From Anaerolinea thermophila UNI-1 (GTDB lineage: Bacteria; Chloroflexota; Anaerolineae; Anaerolineales; Anaerolineaceae), in assembly GCF_000199675.1 (NCBI RefSeq), contig NC_014960.1, positions 3,162,001 through 3,226,000 on the forward strand: a stretch of 64,000 nucleotides of DNA, read 5' to 3'. Of the stretch, positions 32,570 to 41,486 are shown piece by piece. The notes beneath the pieces were generated by a model. The model was given only the letters and a program-made list of their open reading frames with translations. It searched no databases and was not told where the DNA came from. The first letter of the stretch is position 1. The number at the start of each line of letters is the position of its first letter. The translations under genes were made by a program, and so were the position numbers.

Positions 32570-34882
32570 TTATGGGCAGGGCGGCGCTTCGGGCAAGTCA
32601 GAAATACTCCCGTAGCGGCGAAGCGCCTGCTCCACCTGCCAGGTTCGGCGGGCATCGGCGCAGTTGCCGGCGCGGGTTTCCTGCTCCCTCAGCCATGCCA
32701 GCGCATCCAGACGCCCATCCTGCGGGAAAAGCGCAAGAAAATTCGGCGGCACATCCGCGGGAAACACCGCTCGGTTGAGATATCCTGCCAGGTTGTATCC
32801 CCTCCAGCCTGAGAAATATCGTTCCAAACCATCGCGCAAGGTTTTTGCCGCCCGCAATGCCCAATCTTCCTCGCCAGCGGCTAAGGCTACCCGCCACTCC
32901 ACCGCCTGAGGCGCGAAACCTTTTTCACCTGCAAAGCGGCTGAAGGCAATCCGCCGCCGTGCCTCGCTGATGTCCCCTGCTTCCAGCGCGGAAAGTGCTT
33001 CCTGCCAGTAAGGTTGCGGCTGGATGAACGCTGTGCCTTCGCGCGCCTGACGGCGCAGAGCGGTTTCTTCCCAGAAAGGACTGCCTGCCAGTATCGGATC
33101 AAGGCGCAATCCCTCGCGGTAGGCGGTCAATGCCTGTTCCTGCCAGCCCAACTGCTCGGCAATCCAGCCGGCATACAGGGCATAGGAAGGTTCGTTGCGG
33201 GCGCGCGCCCGCGCTTCCTGCAGGGCTTGCCAGGCTTGTTCCAGGTTTCCTTCAGCCACGTACACTCCCGCCAGCGCGGCATGCCAGGGCGCCGGCGCAG
33301 GTTCTTGTGCCACCACGTTTTCCAGATGCTCGCGGGAGCGTTCCAGCCAGCGCGCATCACCGCTGGCTTGCCATGCCCATGCTTCTGCCAAGCCCGCCTG
33401 AGCGCGGTAGAGGATATCCTGCGGACTGCGCCGTAACACTTCCTGATAAGTTTCAGCCGCGGCAATGAAATCGCCCTGTTCATAAGCCCGGGATGCTTGT
33501 ACCGCAGGCAACGCCACCCAGCAGGCTCTGGCACTCAGCCCAAGGACAAGCATCACAGGCACGATCAGCCAGACACTGCGCAAGGGCAAGCGCGGCAGAT
33601 GACCGTTTCTCTCTTCCCATGCCATGGCAACAATGAGCGTTATCCCCCCCATGATGACCGGTGAGAAGGAAATGTCATCTCCAATGCCATGAGCCAGCAA
33701 AGAGCACAGAGAAGCCAGGGCAACTGCCCGTTCAATCCTTACAGGTGATTCAGGCGCTGTCTGCCACCAGGCTTTTCCAAGTTGAAAGAGCAATTTTCCC
33801 AAAAAGACGAAAAACACCACAAACCCAATCACGCCAAACTCTACCAGCACCTGTAAATAGAGGTTATGGGCATGGGGTGCCAGAAAACCGCCCGGGAAAT
33901 CACGACTCACATCAAAATAGGCAGGCATAAAATTCCCCACTCCCACGCCCGTCAGCGGATGCTCTTGCCAGATTTGAAGCACATACCTCCAAATTCCCGT
34001 GCGCGATTGCGTCAGTGTGCCGGTGCCGTGCGATGGATGAGCGCTGAAATAAGGCACCCCCACCAGAATCACACCTGTTACCAAAACAAGCAACACTCCT
34101 GAAACCAGCACCATACGCTTCCAGGAACGACGCAGGAGAGCCCATAATTTCATCCGCGCATCCCAGCCCCAAAGCAGTATCAGGACTCCCCAGACTGCCA
34201 GAGCGCCTAACCACCCACTTCGTGAACTGGAAAAAGGCAAAGAAAACGCGTAAAGGATAAGCCAGAGCATGGCTCCCACACGGCGCCCCGTTCCACCCAA
34301 GCGCAGATTCAACGCCGCCAGAGGGGCGTAAAGATTCATAACCGCCATAAACGGGTTGGGATGCCCTATGATACTCATCAGCCGGTAGGGAAATGGGGGA
34401 AGCGTGGTGTTATTGCCCACCACCTGCCAAAAACCCTGGTACTGCCAGGAAATCTCTGCTACAGCCATGGCGGCAACCCAGCCGCTGACCAGCAAAAGCC
34501 CATCCACCACCCGCTGATGCAAAACCCCGCGGCGGAAAAGCACCAGCGCGCCGTAGAACAACACGACATACCCTGTCATGAGAGCAAGATGCTCCCAGCC
34601 CAGTTGAATGTGGCGCGACATTGCCAGCGAAAGCGCCCAGGAAAGCGCCCCAAGGGCAAAGACACCTTCCAACCCGGTACGCGGGAGCGGGTCTTTCCCC
34701 ACCAGGATGAGCAGAATGAGAGATAACAGGGCAAAGAATCCCAGCGAACCCGCCCACATCTGCGGGTTAGAAGCCCAGATCAATCGGTTTCCAACCGCAA
34801 AAATCATTCCCGCCAGAACGCCCAGGGTGGTCAGGACGTTCAGCAGTCGCTCGGTGCGTGGCTCAACCTTTGATGAGTGCAT
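32570..34882 (-). CDS. O-antigen ligase/polymerase-like membrane protein with C-terminal TPR region
   Basis: 770 residues from the ATG at 34882 (GGGAGATGAGGAA upstream). Residues 1 to about 440 have eleven to twelve membrane helices and the Wzy_C signature: SSSRSGWLGAL near 220-230 and ENPLTGVGVGNF-like EHPLTGVGVGNFMP near 316-329, then HAHNLYLQVLVEFG. The remaining 320 residues are soluble and helical, with TPR-like repeats (AYEQGDFIAAAETYQEVLRR, NLEQAWQALQEARARA). The family joins or polymerises surface glycans on lipid carriers. No other glycan genes flank it, so its substrate is open. Confidence 0.82.
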   Translation of the reverse strand: MHSSKVEPRTERLLNVLTTLGVLAGMIFAVGNRLIWASNPQMWAGSLGFFALLSLILLILVGKDPLPRTGLEGVFALGALSWALSLAMSRHIQLGWEHLALMTGYVVLFYGALVLFRRGVLHQRVVDGLLLVSGWVAAMAVAEISWQYQGFWQVVGNNTTLPPFPYRLMSIIGHPNPFMAVMNLYAPLAALNLRLGGTGRRVGAMLWLILYAFSLPFSSSRSGWLGALAVWGVLILLWGWDARMKLWALLRRSWKRMVLVSGVLLVLVTGVILVGVPYFSAHPSHGTGTLTQSRTGIWRYVLQIWQEHPLTGVGVGNFMPAYFDVSRDFPGGFLAPHAHNLYLQVLVEFGVIGFVVFFVFLGKLLFQLGKAWWQTAPESPVRIERAVALASLCSLLAHGIGDDISFSPVIMGGITLIVAMAWEERNGHLPRLPLRSVWLIVPVMLVLGLSARACWVALPAVQASRAYEQGDFIAAAETYQEVLRRSPQDILYRAQAGLAEAWAWQASGDARWLERSREHLENVVAQEPAPAPWHAALAGVYVAEGNLEQAWQALQEARARARNEPSYALYAGWIAEQLGWQEQALTAYREGLRLDPILAGSPFWEETALRRQAREGTAFIQPQPYWQEALSALEAGDISEARRRIAFSRFAGEKGFAPQAVEWRVALAAGEEDWALRAAKTLRDGLERYFSGWRGYNLAGYLNRAVFPADVPPNFLALFPQDGRLDALAWLREQETRAGNCADARRTWQVEQALRRYGSISDLPEAPPCP

Positions 34883-35063
34883 TTCCTCATCTCCCAGGCA
34901 AAAGGCTGTTTCCATTGTACCGGAGGCGCAGTGCAAGCGCAACGATAGAGAAATCCTGCGCCCTCATAACAGGCTAACTGATATATATTCCATGTAACCT
35001 TTTGCCCTGCCCCGCATCCAATCACTGGTTTAACACTCAGAAAATGGGAGAATAAACACTCTT

Positions 35064-35462
35064 ATGGAAATGATCATTGACTTTCCCGGCGGCGCCAAAG
35101 TGGACGCCCATTTCGGACAGTTTACGGTAAAGACCGACCAGCCCCCTATAGGCGGCGGGGATGGTTCAGCCCCTGCACCTTTTGAAGTTTTCCTGGCTTC
35201 CATCGGCACCTGCGCCGGTATTTACGTACTGGGCTTCTGCCGTCAGCGCGGCTTGCCTACTGATGGCATCCGCATCATCCAGCGGGCTTACCGTGATTTC
35301 ACCACCGGTTTAATCGGCACTATTGAACTGGAGATTCAGGTTCCGCCCACCTTCCCGGAGAAGTACCACGAATCGCTGGTGCGCTCGGCGAACATGTGCG
35401 CGGTTAAGAAACACCTGGAACATCCCCCGCAATTCAATACCTACACCCGCGTTGTAGAGTAA
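35064..35462 (+). CDS. OsmC-family protein
   Basis: 132 residues. The two redox-active Cys of the OsmC/Ohr superfamily are visible as Cys50 in SIGTCAGIYVL and Cys112 in SANMCAVKKHL; an additional Cys59 follows. The family reduces organic hydroperoxides using thiols, though the short YhfA-like members may have other roles. A GGGAG lies 15 bases before the ATG, rather far, so initiation may be weak or leaderless. A strong terminator follows. Confidence 0.88.
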   Translation: MEMIIDFPGGAKVDAHFGQFTVKTDQPPIGGGDGSAPAPFEVFLASIGTCAGIYVLGFCRQRGLPTDGIRIIQRAYRDFTTGLIGTIELEIQVPPTFPEKYHESLVRSANMCAVKKHLEHPPQFNTYTRVVE

Positions 35463-35472
35463 ACCTTTCCAA

Positions 35473-35499
35473 GCCCCCTGAAAACAGGGGGGCTTTTTC
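35473..35499 (+). terminator. intrinsic terminator of the OsmC gene
   Basis: Stem GCCCCCTG / CAGGGGGGC with loop AAAA, then TTTTTC. Confidence 0.92.
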
Positions 35500-35560
35500 A
35501 TCCCCTTCTCGCCAGTATAAACCCGCACGGGTGATATACTACAGAGGGGAGATCTCTCGC

Positions 35561-38086
35561 ATGACCACGTACGTGCAGGTTGCTGTCAATCTGGCTACCC
35601 TGCCCGAACTGTACGATTACCACGTGCCTGCCGAACTGGAAGGCAGTATCCAGCCGGGCAGTCTGGTGGTGGTGCCGTTCGGCAGGCAGGTGATGCAGGG
35701 CGTGGTGTGGCGGTATGTCTCCACCCCGCAGGTGAGCGAAACCCGCCCCATCGGCGCTTTGCTCGACCCCCAGCCGGTGCTGACGGCGGCTCAGCGCCAA
35801 CTGGCGGAGTGGCTTGCGAATCACTATCTGGCGCCGCTCCCTGTCTGCATCGCACTGATGATTCCACCCGGCTTGTCCCGCCAGGCAGATACCCTGCTCT
35901 CCCTGCGTGCCGAGGCTCTGCCCCCTCTCGAAACGCTTTCCCCCATCCAGCGGCGTCTGGTGGATTTGCTGAAAGACCGCGGTGCCCTGCGCGGCGCGCA
36001 GATTGATGCCCACATCAAAGGTGTGGACTGGCGTCCCGCCGCCCGCCGCATGACCGCGCGCGGCTGGCTGACAGCCCAGCCCATCCTGCCTGCCCCCACC
36101 GTAGGACCACGCCGCGAACGCCTGATCACCCTTGCTATCCCCCCGGCACAAATTGACGCTCACCGCTCTCAACTGGGTCGGGCGGGTTCTGCGGCGCTGG
36201 AACGCCGGCTGACCCTGCTGAAGGTGCTGGCATCTCAGCGCGAGCCCATTGCCCCCGCCTGGCTGTTCACCGAAGCGGGTGGCGGCACCACCGCCGACCT
36301 GAAGTTTCTGGAAGAGCGCGGCTTGATTCGCTCGCTGGTGGGCGAGGTCATCCGCGACCCGCTGGAGCGCATGGATATCCCCCCGCTGAGCGAAGCCCCG
36401 CAGTTGACCCGCGAACAGCAAATCGTCTGGGATGAGGTGCAGACTGCCCTGCGCCGTGTGCAGGACGGGCAGGGCGTTCCGCCGCATATCCTCTACGGGA
36501 TTACCGGTTCAGGCAAGACGGAAATTTACCTGCGGGCGGTGGAAGAGACCCTGAAGATGGGCAGGCAAGCCCTGATTCTGGTGCCGGAAATTTCCCTCAC
36601 CCCGCAGATGGTCCAGCGTTTTGCGGCGCGCTTTCCGGGGCAGGTGGGTGTCATTCACTCCAAACTCTCGCAAGGTGAGCGTTACGATACCTGGCGGCGC
36701 GCCCGCGCCGGTCAACTGCCCATCATTGTGGGCGCGCGCAGTGCTTTGTTTACCCCCCTCTCTGCGCTGGGGTTGATTGTGGTGGATGAATTTCACGACG
36801 AGTCCTTCTATCAGGATGAAATTCCGCCTGCCTATCATGCCGTAGAAGCCGCGCTGATGCTGGCACGCCTGAGCAACAGCCTGATTTTGCTCGGCTCGGC
36901 TACCCCGGACGTGAGTCTCATGGAACGGGCGCGGCGTTCCGCGTGGCGCATCCTGCACCTGCCGGAGCGCATTCTGGCGCACCGCCAGGCCGTACAGAAG
37001 CAATTGGAACGGCTGGGCAAGCCTGCCCTGCTGAAGACCGGTGAGGGGGAAAGCGCCCACCTTGACCTGCCTCCCGTGCAGGTGGTGGACATGCGCCAGG
37101 AACTCAAAGCGGGCAACCGTTCCATCTTCTCCCGCGCGCTGGAAAGCGCGCTGGAAGAAGTGCTGGAAAAGCAGGAACAAGCCATCCTTTTCCTTAACCG
37201 CCGCGGGAGCGCCACGCACGTCTTCTGCCGCGAGTGCGGCTTTACCCTGCGCTGTCCGCGTTGCGAGGTGCCGCTGGTGTACCACGCCGATGCCGCCGCG
37301 CTCATCTGCCATACCTGCGGCTATTCGCGCAAGATGCCTGTTACCTGCCCGCAATGCTCCAGCCGCGCCATCCGTCAGGTGGGCTTGGGTACCGAGCGCG
37401 TGGAAGCCGAAGTGAAGGCGCGTTTTCCCCATGCGCGCGTCCTGCGCTGGGATGCCGAGACCACCCGCCAGAAAGGCACGCACGAACTGCTTCTGCGCCA
37501 TTTCAGCCACCACGAGGCGGATATCCTCATCGGCACGCAGATGATTGCCAAAGGGTTGGATTTGCCGCTGGTCACTCTGGTGGGGGTGATTCTGGCAGAT
37601 ATCGGCTTGACCCTGCCCGACTACCGCGCCGCCGAGCGCGGCTTCCAACTGCTCACTCAGGTGGCGGGACGTGCCGGGCGCAGTCCGCTGGGCGGCAGGG
37701 TGATTCTGCAAACCTATATCCCCGAGCATTATGCCATTCAGACCGCCAGCCGGCACGATTACGAGGCTTTTCTGGAACGCGAACTGCGCGAGCGGCGCCG
37801 TTTGGGCTATCCGCCTTTTGTGCGGCTGGCGCGTCTGGAACTGCGCCACGCCGACCCGGCACATGCCCGTGAGGAAGCCCGCCGCATGGCAAATCAAATC
37901 CATGCCTGGATCGAGCAAAGCGGCTCAACCATCGAGATGAGCGGACCAACACCGTGCTTCTTTGCCCACCGTGCCGGACTGTACCGCTGGCAAATCATCC
38001 TGCGCGGCGCAGAGCCAGGGGCACTTTTACGCGGCAAGCCCCTGGGAGACTGGCAGGTGCAAATCGACCCACCCTCGTTGCTGTAA
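35561..38086 (+). CDS. priA: primosomal protein N' (PriA helicase)
   Basis: 841 residues from the ATG at 35561 (GGGGAG upstream). The N-terminal DNA-binding domain starts YVQVAVNLATLPELYDYHVP. The helicase core has Walker A GITGSGKTEIYLRA and motif II VVDEFHDESF. The zinc-binding region has the eight Cys (CREC, CPRC, CHTC, CPQC). C-terminal motifs GTQMIAKGLD and QVAGRAGRSPLGG complete the family. It restarts stalled replication forks. Motif II reads DEFH where PriA proteins usually have DEEH, an unusual substitution at the second acidic position. It lacks an obvious neighbour with related function. Confidence 0.93.
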   Translation: MTTYVQVAVNLATLPELYDYHVPAELEGSIQPGSLVVVPFGRQVMQGVVWRYVSTPQVSETRPIGALLDPQPVLTAAQRQLAEWLANHYLAPLPVCIALMIPPGLSRQADTLLSLRAEALPPLETLSPIQRRLVDLLKDRGALRGAQIDAHIKGVDWRPAARRMTARGWLTAQPILPAPTVGPRRERLITLAIPPAQIDAHRSQLGRAGSAALERRLTLLKVLASQREPIAPAWLFTEAGGGTTADLKFLEERGLIRSLVGEVIRDPLERMDIPPLSEAPQLTREQQIVWDEVQTALRRVQDGQGVPPHILYGITGSGKTEIYLRAVEETLKMGRQALILVPEISLTPQMVQRFAARFPGQVGVIHSKLSQGERYDTWRRARAGQLPIIVGARSALFTPLSALGLIVVDEFHDESFYQDEIPPAYHAVEAALMLARLSNSLILLGSATPDVSLMERARRSAWRILHLPERILAHRQAVQKQLERLGKPALLKTGEGESAHLDLPPVQVVDMRQELKAGNRSIFSRALESALEEVLEKQEQAILFLNRRGSATHVFCRECGFTLRCPRCEVPLVYHADAAALICHTCGYSRKMPVTCPQCSSRAIRQVGLGTERVEAEVKARFPHARVLRWDAETTRQKGTHELLLRHFSHHEADILIGTQMIAKGLDLPLVTLVGVILADIGLTLPDYRAAERGFQLLTQVAGRAGRSPLGGRVILQTYIPEHYAIQTASRHDYEAFLERELRERRRLGYPPFVRLARLELRHADPAHAREEARRMANQIHAWIEQSGSTIEMSGPTPCFFAHRAGLYRWQIILRGAEPGALLRGKPLGDWQVQIDPPSLL

Positions 38087-38120
38087 GATATCTTCTCATC
38101 TTCCATGGATATTATTTTGG

Positions 38121-38140
38121 TCACGCTTGCGTGATAAAAT
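38121..38140 (+). promoter_or_regulatory. palindrome and -10 box of the restriction-modification operon
   Basis: TCACGCTTGCGTGA (38121-38134, a perfect 6-bp palindrome around TT) abuts the extended -10 element TGATAAAAT (TAAAAT at 38135-38140). The methyltransferase ATG is nine bases further on and has no Shine-Dalgarno, so the message may be leaderless and the palindrome is well placed for autorepression. Confidence 0.55.
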
Positions 38141-38149
38141 CTTAACACT

Positions 38150-39601
38150 ATGATGTCTCCCAAAAAAACATCCCAAATTAAGGAACAACTGGCATTACCC
38201 TTTGCTCCCCCTCAGCCCATGGTATGGGAGTCTGAGCAAGCCTACATCGACCGGCTAAAGACTCTTCTTGAGGGTGATCTGGATTTTCACGAGCAGAACA
38301 GTGGGTATGCCACACATTTGATTCATTCCTTTCCTGCCAAATTTCCCCCGCAATTGCCCCGCCTTTTTATCGAAAACCTGACTCAACCTGGTGAAATTGT
38401 CCTTGACCCTATGGCTGGTTCTGGAACAGCCCTGCTGGAAGCCTGTATAGCCGGTCGTCAGGCAATTGGGTTGGATATTGATCCGCTTGCGTTGAGAATA
38501 TCCTATGCCAAAGTTCACCCACTAAATACAGAGCAGGTTTTACAATCCCTCCATAAAATCCTGCGAAACGTTGAAGAGCAGTTGAAAATTAGAGAAGAAA
38601 CTGATTTTCAGTCGGAATTTGCTCACACTTTCGACGAAGAAACTCGTCAATTTATTTCTTACTGGTTTTCTCCAGCGGTTTCCAAACCCCTTTTTTATCT
38701 GAAAAAAGAGATAGAGCGCGTTCAAGAACCGGTTCTGAGGTTATTTTTTGAGGTGGCATTCTCATCCTTGATTATCACGAAAAGCGGCGGCGTTTCTTTT
38801 GCATTGGATCTGGCGCATACTCGCCCGCACCGGGCAAAAATTGTTTATGACGAACAGGGAAATGAAATCCTCCGAGAAATTCCCGACACCCTCTCGCCTG
38901 CGCGCCTGAAAATCCTGACTAAAACTCTGCGTCCAGTTCTCCCGGAGTTTGAGAAACGTGTTCGTATCAATTTGCGCAGTGAATTGGGAAAAAGTGAGGT
39001 AAATCCTTTGCCCATAGTTCTGGCTGGTGACGCTCAGAATCTTCCAATTGCAAGGAATACTATAGATTTGATTGTCACTTCACCGCCTTACGCTTCCAAT
39101 GCAATTGATTATATGCGGGCGCACAAGTTTTCTCTTATCTGGTTTGGGTATCCACTTGGAATACTCAGCCAGAACCGCCGGCAGTATATTGGGAGTGATT
39201 GGGTGGAGTCTATTGAAGAATCCAGGTTCCCGCCAATTGTGCAAGAAATTCTCATGACACTTGTTCAAAAAGACAAAAAGAAAATGCTGGCAGTTCAGCG
39301 CTATTACAGGGAGATGAAGACTGTCTTAACTGAAATGTATCGTGTGTTACGTCCTGGAAGAGCGGCTATTCTTGTAGTGGGCACATCAGTCATTCGCGGC
39401 ATAGATATCCGAATTGGCGATTGCTTAGCCGAAATCGGCACGCAGATTGGTTTCCAGGTGCCTGCGATAGGTATTCGTAACCTTGATCGAGATCGCCGCA
39501 TGCTCCCTGCCAGCAAAACCAACGGAAACGACTCCCTAATCCAGCAACGCATGCACCAGGAATATGTCATTGGCTTCTACAAACCTTCAAAAGAGGGATA
39601 A
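38150..39601 (+). CDS. DNA amino-methyltransferase of a type II restriction-modification system
   Basis: 483 residues. The SAM-binding motif I LDPMAGSGTALLEA is at 85-98, preceded by HSFPAKFPPQL (motif X region), and the catalytic motif IV TSPPY is at 310-314, so the order is I then target-recognition region then IV. SPPY favours N4-cytosine methylation, though N6-adenine cannot be excluded. It is followed after two bases by an NgoMIV-like endonuclease gene, whose site (probably GCCGGC) it should protect. Composition is visibly more AT-rich than the flanking genes, suggesting horizontal transfer of the pair. Confidence 0.85.
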   Translation: MMSPKKTSQIKEQLALPFAPPQPMVWESEQAYIDRLKTLLEGDLDFHEQNSGYATHLIHSFPAKFPPQLPRLFIENLTQPGEIVLDPMAGSGTALLEACIAGRQAIGLDIDPLALRISYAKVHPLNTEQVLQSLHKILRNVEEQLKIREETDFQSEFAHTFDEETRQFISYWFSPAVSKPLFYLKKEIERVQEPVLRLFFEVAFSSLIITKSGGVSFALDLAHTRPHRAKIVYDEQGNEILREIPDTLSPARLKILTKTLRPVLPEFEKRVRINLRSELGKSEVNPLPIVLAGDAQNLPIARNTIDLIVTSPPYASNAIDYMRAHKFSLIWFGYPLGILSQNRRQYIGSDWVESIEESRFPPIVQEILMTLVQKDKKKMLAVQRYYREMKTVLTEMYRVLRPGRAAILVVGTSVIRGIDIRIGDCLAEIGTQIGFQVPAIGIRNLDRDRRMLPASKTNGNDSLIQQRMHQEYVIGFYKPSKEG

Positions 39602-39603
39602 CT

Positions 39604-40452
39604 ATGTGGCTCGAGGAACTTCGCCAGGAATATCATCAACGTATTTGTCGGGAAATTGTTCGCATCCAGCAGGGTGAATCGGCATATCCAAATTTTGCGG
39701 ATAAATCCAGTAAAGCCAGCCGGGAAATTGCGTGGCGCATTCTGGAGAAAATAGGATACCAGACCTCTCAAGAGCAGTCTCTTCCCGGACAAACGGCAGG
39801 TGGTCGTTTTGAAGATGTAACCCGCGATTTTCTCGAAAAAGCGTTCCAGGAACTTCAGCATATTCGTCCCGGAAAATGGCTCTACAAAACGGGAATGAAT
39901 ATCTCATTGTTTGACCAGTATGAACACCTGGCAAGGTTACAAAAGTTAACGATTAAAAATAGCGACCTCTCGAGTATTTTTGGTACAGAGTATCTCATTA
40001 CACCGGATATTACTGTCTCCCGCGAACCACTAAACGATGAAGAAATTAACCGCTCCATGACTATTGTTGAAGATTCCCGGTTGGCTGGATTAACCCCCTT
40101 GCGCAAAACCAACTCCAGCGTGCCTATTTTACATGCCAGTATCTCCTGCAAATGGACTTTGCGCAGTGACAGAAGCCAGAACGCCCGGGCTGAAGCCCTC
40201 AACCTCATTCGCCAACGAAAAGGCAACACTCCCCATATTGTGGTCGTAGTGGCTGAACCTTTGCCCACCCGAATTGCTTCACTGGCTTTGGGAACTGGTG
40301 ATATCGATTGCGTTTATCACTTTGCTTTGCCTGAATTACAACAAGCCATCCTTGAAATTCACAATGAGGATCAGCATGACATGCTTCAAACCCTGATTGA
40401 AGGCAGGCGTCTCCGAGATATCAGCGATTTGCCTTTTGATCTGGCAATTTAG
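39604..40452 (+). CDS. NgoMIV-family type II restriction endonuclease
   Basis: 282 residues, near the 286 of NgoMIV. Aligned by eye with that enzyme, the catalytic residues are E70 (GGRFED), D135 (TPDITVS), S181 and K183 (SCKWTLRSDR), and E197; R187, D189 and R190 match the residues that read the CCGG core. TEALNLIR-like AEALNLIRQRKG and ALGTGDIDCVYHFALPELQ are also conserved. It should therefore cut G^CCGGC or a close relative; the outer bases are an inference. AGAGGGATAACT gives a ribosome binding site overlapping the methyltransferase end, so the two are co-translated. GCCGGC occurs in this window (for example 284-289), so the methyltransferase must be active if the nuclease is. Confidence 0.88.
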   Translation: MWLEELRQEYHQRICREIVRIQQGESAYPNFADKSSKASREIAWRILEKIGYQTSQEQSLPGQTAGGRFEDVTRDFLEKAFQELQHIRPGKWLYKTGMNISLFDQYEHLARLQKLTIKNSDLSSIFGTEYLITPDITVSREPLNDEEINRSMTIVEDSRLAGLTPLRKTNSSVPILHASISCKWTLRSDRSQNARAEALNLIRQRKGNTPHIVVVVAEPLPTRIASLALGTGDIDCVYHFALPELQQAILEIHNEDQHDMLQTLIEGRRLRDISDLPFDLAI

Positions 40453-40486
40453 AATGACTTATCTATGCTCCAGATCGTCGGGATCT

Positions 40487-40518
40487 GAAGAAAAGGGAGA
40501 GGTGAGAAATAGCCTCTC
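40487..40518 (-). terminator. probable terminator of the DMT exporter gene
   Basis: Stem GAGAGG / CCTCTC with a 10-base loop, followed on the minus strand by CCTTTTCTTC. It could also act weakly for the endonuclease gene on the plus strand (TCTAAAACTTT). Confidence 0.5.
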
Positions 40519-40551
40519 TCTAAAACTTTATTAGATTGATGAAAGCCCTGT

Positions 40552-41469
40552 TCAATCCGCCTGGGCGGTTTCGGGTGTGACCGCCACTGCCGCGGGCGGT
40601 TTGTAGCGGTTGACCAGCACAATCCCCGAAAGAATCATCGCTCCGCCCAGCAGATGCCATACCTGCAGGCGCTCTCTAAGGAAGACCGCCCCCAGCACCA
40701 CCCCCACCAGCGGGAACAGATAGGTGACCAGTGTGGCGCGGGTTGGACCGACTTCGTGAAGCAAATAGTAGTACATCAGCGTTGCCAGGCAGGTGCCCAG
40801 CACGCCCAGCCAGAGTACCGCCAGCCAGGTGATGGGCAGGCGCGGGAAGACCAGCGGGTTTTCGGCAAACGGCAGGATTGCCAGCATGGCAAGCGAAGCA
40901 AACAGCGCCTGTCCGCCTGCCTGCACTTCCACCGGCATGCCGCGAGTCTTCAGGCGGGCAAAAACCGATGCCGCCCCGTAAGAAAAAGTTGCCAGCAACA
41001 TCAACGCCTGTCCTTTGAGGTCGCCCCAGTTTGCGCCTGCGCGCAGTTCATCGCTCATCAGCACCACCACGCCGGCAAAACCCACCAGCAGACCGCCCAG
41101 ACGCGGCAGAGTCATGCGTTCTTCGGAGATGAAAAAGGGCGCAATGACCAGGGTGAAGAGCGGCACGGTGGCGTTAAGGATTGCCGCCAGCCCGGACGAT
41201 AAACTCTGCTCGGCGGTGGAAATCAGCACAAACGGCACTGCCAGATTGAACAGCCCCAGCACGGCAAAAATCCACCAGGTGCGGCGCAGGTCTGGCAGGA
41301 TGGTGCGCTTGCGGGCAATTACCAGCGCCAGCGCAGTAAATGCCACCACCACCCGCAATGTCACCAGCATGAAGGGACCAATCTCGCCCACGCCGACTTT
41401 GATCCATAAAAACGATGACCCCCAGATTGTGCCAAGAGCCAAAAAGATTAACCAGTTTTTCAGCGTCAT
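40552..41469 (-). CDS. DMT-superfamily (EamA) exporter
   Basis: 305 residues with ten membrane segments in two five-helix EamA repeats; characteristic segments are LGTIWGSSFLWIKVG at the N-terminus and YYYLLHEVGPTRATLVTYLFP in the second half. Such proteins export amino acids or other metabolites; substrate unknown. AGAGGTTTGAA precedes the ATG. It lies 17 bases downstream of the ada gene on the same strand and may be co-transcribed with it. Confidence 0.85.
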   Translation of the reverse strand: MTLKNWLIFLALGTIWGSSFLWIKVGVGEIGPFMLVTLRVVVAFTALALVIARKRTILPDLRRTWWIFAVLGLFNLAVPFVLISTAEQSLSSGLAAILNATVPLFTLVIAPFFISEERMTLPRLGGLLVGFAGVVVLMSDELRAGANWGDLKGQALMLLATFSYGAASVFARLKTRGMPVEVQAGGQALFASLAMLAILPFAENPLVFPRLPITWLAVLWLGVLGTCLATLMYYYLLHEVGPTRATLVTYLFPLVGVVLGAVFLRERLQVWHLLGGAMILSGIVLVNRYKPPAAVAVTPETAQAD

Positions 41470-41486
41470 TTCAAACCTCTAAATGT

